Positions 40,901 to 44,100 of a DNA stretch of 44,100 nt are shown piece after piece (position 1 is the first letter of the stretch; each line of letters opens with the position of its first letter). This DNA is from a virus. Position numbers and translations under genes: made by a program. The notes beneath the pieces were generated by a model. The model ran no database searches and was not told where the DNA came from. It saw only the letters and a program-made list of their open reading frames with translations. Location: positions 1-44,100 of the IMG/VR virus record IMGVR_UViG_3300030101_003761; one strand, 5' to 3'.

Positions 40901-43144
40901 TCGAGTCAAGGGGGTGTCCCAGACCAGCTTCGCAAAGCGTCTGGACGTAGTGATGAGACGGGTAGCATCTTAGCCAAAACCATAGATCAAAACACACAGA
41001 TACACGTCGCAGGTCAAAAGAACGTAGCCCTCCAAGGCCTCTACGAACTTCTCCGTTCTAATCCCAGCCCTGAGCACTACACTGTTTCTGATGACGGAAA
41101 CTCTTTGGCTAGCAATACCGTAATGGTTTATCTCAACGGCCAAAAGAAGTACATCACATTTGCAAACGAATCATACGCCAAGCCATTCAAAACGACAGGA
41201 CCAAGTGACAATCAGTTCTATGTAAAGGTTGTACAGCCTGCTCAACGTCTGTTTAGCTTGGTTCCAAAGATGTACACTCAATACTCTACTACATTTTTCG
41301 CTGGCAACGCGCCCCGTGATTATCAAGCATCGATTAATAATGCGCTAAGTGCTGCTGAAAAAGAGTTTGGATACGCGCTGTACAACGCTGATGGCAATCC
41401 GTTAAATATTAAACAGCTTGTTTCGGACTCTCATCTTGTCGGACGTGGTGAATACGCAAGGGCGTTTAAGGCTATCGCCGCAGACGAGTTTGGAACAGGC
41501 CCAGATTTACGAGGTCAAGAAAACGTATTGTACCAAGAGTTCAAGGCTCACGGAGGCAAGACTGGTTGGGCATATAGAACTCCTTTAGAGGACTTGTCAA
41601 AAGAGCTCGCCGCAGAAGTTGACGTTGCGGTAAAAGGTCAAAAGGCAACTAAGTGGCTTTATGACAATAGTTTAGGTCTTATAGAGTCCTTCAATAACAC
41701 GTTTGAGAATGTGTTTAGATTTCAGGTTTACAAGGGGCTTCGCAATCAAGGTGTCAAGCCAGATTATGCTGCTGCTGTAGCGAAGGATGTGAGTATTGAT
41801 TTTAACAGGTCTGGTAATACTACCCCGAAGATCAGTGCGATGAAGTTCTTCTTAAACGCAGGGCTTCAGGGTGCTGATATGACAGCGCAAACTACCATTG
41901 CCCTCAGACCAAAGACAACCCCTGAAGGAGAGACGAGAAACCCTATTCAACGATTGACGAATGCGCAAAAGCTTTTGATTGGGAGCGTTGGATTTAGCTA
42001 CATGTTGACTCAGTTTAATCAGGCTACGACCGAAGTAGATACGGACGGTGTCACTTTCTATGATAAGATACCAGACAACGTAAAGAAGAGAAACCACATC
42101 ATTATGATTCCTGGAGGCCCTACGGGAGAGAGGGTACTTATACCTAAGTCGTATGGTTTTGGTGCCTTCAACGACTTGGGTGTCATGGTTGCTGAGGTTC
42201 AGAGCGGGGAGAGAGACGTTACCGACGCTAGCCTTTATTTTGCCTCGTCTGCAGTTGAGAATATGTCACCAGTATACTTTAGAAGTGTGGGCGCAGAAGA
42301 AGATCCAACTAAGTCTGTAGACCCTGTTCAGCAACCTGGCTTGGTGATGGACGCCTTGACAAGTATTGACCCTATAGCCCCCGTCATTGACGTAGCACAG
42401 AATGTGGACGGCTTTGGGAATCCCGTATACAAAGAGGCCCGTTCAGGGGAGTCGAGGGTATCTAAGGCAACGGACTCACCTTCACTCCTGAAGGACGTAG
42501 CCACCGTTCTGAATGAGTCATGGGTCAGTGGCGGTAGCGATCAGATTAGCGGTGACTTGGACTTTAATCCTGACGCACTCAACTATCTCTTTCAGAACTA
42601 CTTAGGTAGCTCGTATGTCATGTTTGGCGATGCTGCTGAAACCATACTTGAAGCATCAGCAGGCGAAGCTACCGTGGACACCTGGCCCATCCTAAAAAAG
42701 TTCTACCAACAAGACTTTGAGTACTCTTCTTACGGAAACTATTACGACGCGAAGTCTGTAGTGGGTTCTTACCTATCGGAATTTGGAAACATAGAAGACC
42801 TGTTGGAAAACAAGGGGAAGCCCCTTCCTGGTCGCGATGAAAAAATTGCAGACTATGCAGCAGTAGAAACTGAACCTGGCAGTGCAAGTAAGAGATATGG
42901 CCAAGCACTGGCGATGCACGAGCTTTTCTCAGATATCGACAGAGAAATTAGACAGTTTAAGGAAGCCAAGGATTTACTGCAGGAGCAGCAAGAGGAGCTT
43001 GGATACGATATGTTTAACCTTCAAGTTGCTGACAAGTGGGCAGACCTAGAAGAAAAGATCTACAGGATAGAGCGAGCAGAGATGCAGCTCATGGAAAAGG
43101 CCTTAAAAGAGTATTATAAGTATTACCCTAAAGTTGAAGAATAA
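37946..43144 (+). CDS. giant internal virion protein with LPD38-type domain, 1732 aa
   Basis: A low-complexity linker (residues about 45-85) follows a short N-terminal helix. A hydrophobic stretch near 370-405 (VLIPSAAVTTVATGGAAAPW) may span the host membrane. Long helical regions with Gln/Arg-rich heptads occupy 550-900. The C-terminal half carries the signature of the large-polyvalent-protein domain LPD38: TTFFAGNAPRDYQASINNAL (about 1113) and SIDFNRSGNTTPKISAMKFF (about 1282) followed by NAGLQGADMTAQTT. Polyvalent proteins of phages are ejected into the cell with the genome and act early. The protein ends in a charged helix. It overlaps the holin gene by 1 nt. Confidence 0.75.
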   Translation: MEEEEILQFIDDQRSQGRNDQFIGRSLQMKGVSGYAEYLKKKDDTSTSASTSGEEGTDSAQATAPQPAQEAGSSDLPVVPQRDPSFNPLTGEVKPWADTPANRARLEIDPVHYDAFQKAGFTRAAQGIAPEFVTPEIEGIFSDFASQGNWWWNAVDGNVQKLSEQLANNDQYLSSNGLEYKKTNVVDPTAGASIPIIGDSYVVNLPEEQVYQNKVEAINKHLTKQIQDNVVTSMLDAMPKDVKGSDVALKYTEQYMLENYGSMLDLTGEGQVGNTPFLKFEGFGGGFRAAPNFSGYLVDRFDAASIDLVNAIYNLFGGEAKDITAMRKKAEEVRSNTLQFTESMSGSFTDGQFANGLMQLSGFISESTPTMAVLIPSAAVTTVATGGAAAPWWVTTGLIGLEGATLSTAVESARTQNHPMFKRYTKDGNTIGYEEMMMATGGDPELMGQYTESFDNTARWGHLSTVFGTDFVSAGASSLFFLRALKGAGGSANVGNNMNSWWNAHLSNLGYSIPVNSVTASTAAMAQYVSILEQSGQEYDAQDVFELGLDVALGVTPITVGVTGAGSSVSYVQTKAQIANALARDAVGRNGGNIKINQQRTRFLEMLRNSTDRNEQIYAERQLVALEEQKLSSIAADEQFYLRMNPEDYETVLNLHRDYNSKFRQLNALEDPNGDAAKAIRQDLDDIKERRQNIESLYEVDTAVKDPTMPSPDLYEPTVTGPGGDPLPLGFEPGLSKWWYVEFLDKYADVNMLQRSITESLDIENQGARVALNQDFEVLQKLAVSKAAHQVEEMINLRSQDGGLIDQLRQLQKSTDASLYDALPEVHDKNIIGLYDRWSIAKFAPERNQQVLNENVQELNALKSEVNGDMTKLPAGKRQRAKFLEEKIAARKGSGMADSDAESFLASLPDDLKQAFESVREEHRAIQQNTRDAALEYGFIDQTMYDKMQATAENYVTLTGDGMKSSDGNIALIDNSVVDQIFPSRSSQGGVPDQLRKASGRSDETGSILAKTIDQNTQIHVAGQKNVALQGLYELLRSNPSPEHYTVSDDGNSLASNTVMVYLNGQKKYITFANESYAKPFKTTGPSDNQFYVKVVQPAQRLFSLVPKMYTQYSTTFFAGNAPRDYQASINNALSAAEKEFGYALYNADGNPLNIKQLVSDSHLVGRGEYARAFKAIAADEFGTGPDLRGQENVLYQEFKAHGGKTGWAYRTPLEDLSKELAAEVDVAVKGQKATKWLYDNSLGLIESFNNTFENVFRFQVYKGLRNQGVKPDYAAAVAKDVSIDFNRSGNTTPKISAMKFFLNAGLQGADMTAQTTIALRPKTTPEGETRNPIQRLTNAQKLLIGSVGFSYMLTQFNQATTEVDTDGVTFYDKIPDNVKKRNHIIMIPGGPTGERVLIPKSYGFGAFNDLGVMVAEVQSGERDVTDASLYFASSAVENMSPVYFRSVGAEEDPTKSVDPVQQPGLVMDALTSIDPIAPVIDVAQNVDGFGNPVYKEARSGESRVSKATDSPSLLKDVATVLNESWVSGGSDQISGDLDFNPDALNYLFQNYLGSSYVMFGDAAETILEASAGEATVDTWPILKKFYQQDFEYSSYGNYYDAKSVVGSYLSEFGNIEDLLENKGKPLPGRDEKIADYAAVETEPGSASKRYGQALAMHELFSDIDREIRQFKEAKDLLQEQQEELGYDMFNLQVADKWADLEEKIYRIERAEMQLMEKALKEYYKYYPKVEE

Positions 43145-43581
43145 TGAGTAAGAAAAAGATAAAGGACACTAAGCTCGGCGCTTGGTTGTCAGAGAAAGCA
43201 CCCCAAGTATTGGGTGTTGTTGGAGACTTGCTCCCAGATAGCGGGGGTTTAGGTGTTGTAAAGAACCTTATCGACAAAGATCCCGAGGTTGATTCTAAAG
43301 AAGCGCAGGCTGTCATTGACGCTGAGATTCGCTTTCAAGAGAATGTGACTGAGCGATGGAAGGCTGATATGGGCAGCGATGTGAAGTTGGCAAAGCTCAT
43401 TCGTCCCGTTACTTTAATCTGCTTGATGGCCATGTTTATGATTACCATGATGATTGATAGCATGGACAACATCGCATTTAATGTAAAGGACTCCTATGTC
43501 TCTTTGCTTGAGCTGTTGATGCTAACTGCATTTGGTGCATACTTTGCTGGCAGAACAATAGAAAAAAAGGGGAAGAAATGA
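43144..43581 (+). CDS. holin of the 3TM/GTA type
   Basis: The 145-residue protein has an amphipathic N-terminal helix (KLGAWLSEKAPQVLGVVGDL), an acidic helix (SKEAQAVIDAEIRFQENVTE) and two clear membrane segments: LICLMAMFMITMMI (about 90-108) and LLELLMLTAFGAYFAG (about 120-137), the second ending in GRTIEKKGKK. The IRP-x-TL...YF-x-GR-x-x-EK pattern is that of GTA-type 3TM holins, which make the hole for endolysin release. Its ATG overlaps the preceding stop (TAATG) and its stop overlaps the next ATG (ATGA). Confidence 0.75.
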   Translation: MSKKKIKDTKLGAWLSEKAPQVLGVVGDLLPDSGGLGVVKNLIDKDPEVDSKEAQAVIDAEIRFQENVTERWKADMGSDVKLAKLIRPVTLICLMAMFMITMMIDSMDNIAFNVKDSYVSLLELLMLTAFGAYFAGRTIEKKGKK

Positions 43582-44100
43582 GGTTGTTGTTGTTTTTACT
43601 GTTTCCCCTGTGTGCCTTTGCTCAACCTAGTTGGGTAAACGTCACCATACTTAGCGATCTATACAGCGGAGAAACTACATGGGAGATATACAATGGCCCA
43701 CAAGCTGTGGCTCAGTCCTCTATCCCCTACCAAAGCAACAATCTATCTAACGAGATGGTGTATCTACCATCTGGCGATTACGAGTTTGTGATCTATGACG
43801 CTTTCGGAGATGGCATTTGCTGTGAGTTTGGAGAGGGCTGGTTCGCCCTTAGCAACACATGCGGGGTTGACACGGCGGTGTTTGATTTCAACAGTGATCA
43901 GTTAACAATTCCCTTTGTCCTTGAGCCCTGTGAGCCGCTGATACCTGGCTGCATGGATGAGTCAGCAAACAACTACAACCCTTGGGCTAGCGTAGACAAC
44001 GGAAGCTGCAATGTAAGTGAGTGTCCAGATGGTGAGGCGTTTGTATCTATGGAGCTTACGCTAGACAACTGGCCCAACGAGACTGGTTTTACACTTGTTG
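43578..44100 (+). CDS. secreted protein, 5' part, cut by the window end
   Basis: The frame starts at 43578, overlapping the holin stop, and stays open to the last base. A Sec signal peptide is clear (MRLLLFLLFPLCAFA, then QPSW). The next region holds YEFVIYDAFGDGICCEFGEG (about residues 67-86), a motif I know from extracellular proteins of marine Bacteroidetes, and then a GCMDESANNYNPWAS module ending in DNGSC (about 124-143), like the two modules of the T9SS cargo at 5189. A sorting domain may lie beyond the window. It is coupled to the holin, so it is expressed late. Confidence 0.75.
   Translation, partial: MRLLLFLLFPLCAFAQPSWVNVTILSDLYSGETTWEIYNGPQAVAQSSIPYQSNNLSNEMVYLPSGDYEFVIYDAFGDGICCEFGEGWFALSNTCGVDTAVFDFNSDQLTIPFVLEPCEPLIPGCMDESANNYNPWASVDNGSCNVSECPDGEAFVSMELTLDNWPNETGFTLV

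Overview
The window reads as one stretch of a tailed double-stranded DNA phage that infects a (probably marine) Bacteroidetes/Flavobacteriia host. The phage assignment rests on a terminase large subunit, portal, scaffold-like protein, major capsid protein, connector proteins, fibres, giant internal virion proteins and a holin in one co-oriented block. The host assignment rests on two things visible in the DNA: many late genes have the Bacteroidetes -7 promoter element TAnnTTTG upstream, and two phage genes encode secreted proteins of flavobacterial style, one with a C-terminal type IX secretion (T9SS) sorting domain. Gene order and protein sizes resemble crAss-like podoviruses (Crassvirales) and their Cellulophaga phage relatives. 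That placement is inference, because no search was run.

Layout. (1) Bases 1-3495, minus strand: a compact left arm of eleven small genes, including three very short ones (39, 51 and 53 codons) coupled to their neighbours. It encodes a GP88-family cysteine protein and a tiny lipoprotein. Every break between its gene clusters carries a structured RNA element: three near-identical 61-nt hairpins, one unrelated 56-nt hairpin and one complete type I hammerhead ribozyme. A tRNA-like cloverleaf follows the last gene. (2) Bases 3496-4157: a divergent intergenic region with an operator-like palindrome, a stem-loop, a rho-independent terminator with no gene upstream of it, and a late promoter. (3) Bases 4158-9383, mostly plus: accessory and minor virion genes, the T9SS cargo protein, a DUF5675 protein, a winged-helix regulator on the opposite strand, a GroES-like co-chaperonin and small conserved proteins. 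(4) Bases 9390-14421: HNH protein, a small basic protein, terminase and portal, which form the packaging motor. (5) Bases 14411-18128: a collagen-like tail fibre and an RCC1-like beta-propeller protein, probably host recognition. (6) Bases 18226-23642: small lysine-rich proteins, beta-rich virion proteins, scaffold, major capsid protein and capsid accessories. (7) Bases 23687-43144: minor structural proteins, head-tail connectors, a 1756-residue tail protein and three internal/ejection-type proteins ending in a 1732-residue LPD38-type polyvalent protein. (8) Bases 43144-44100: a holin, then the 5' part of a second secreted protein that runs off the window.

How it works together. The left arm is probably expressed as a long minus-strand RNA punctuated by processing signals. 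The right arm is read by host RNA polymerase from scattered TAnnTTTG promoters, with strong terminators at 23308 and 26451. At four places the promoter lies only 4 nt from an ATG, which predicts leaderless transcripts. No integrase, replication genes, CRISPR array or insertion sequence is visible, so the window covers only part of the genome.
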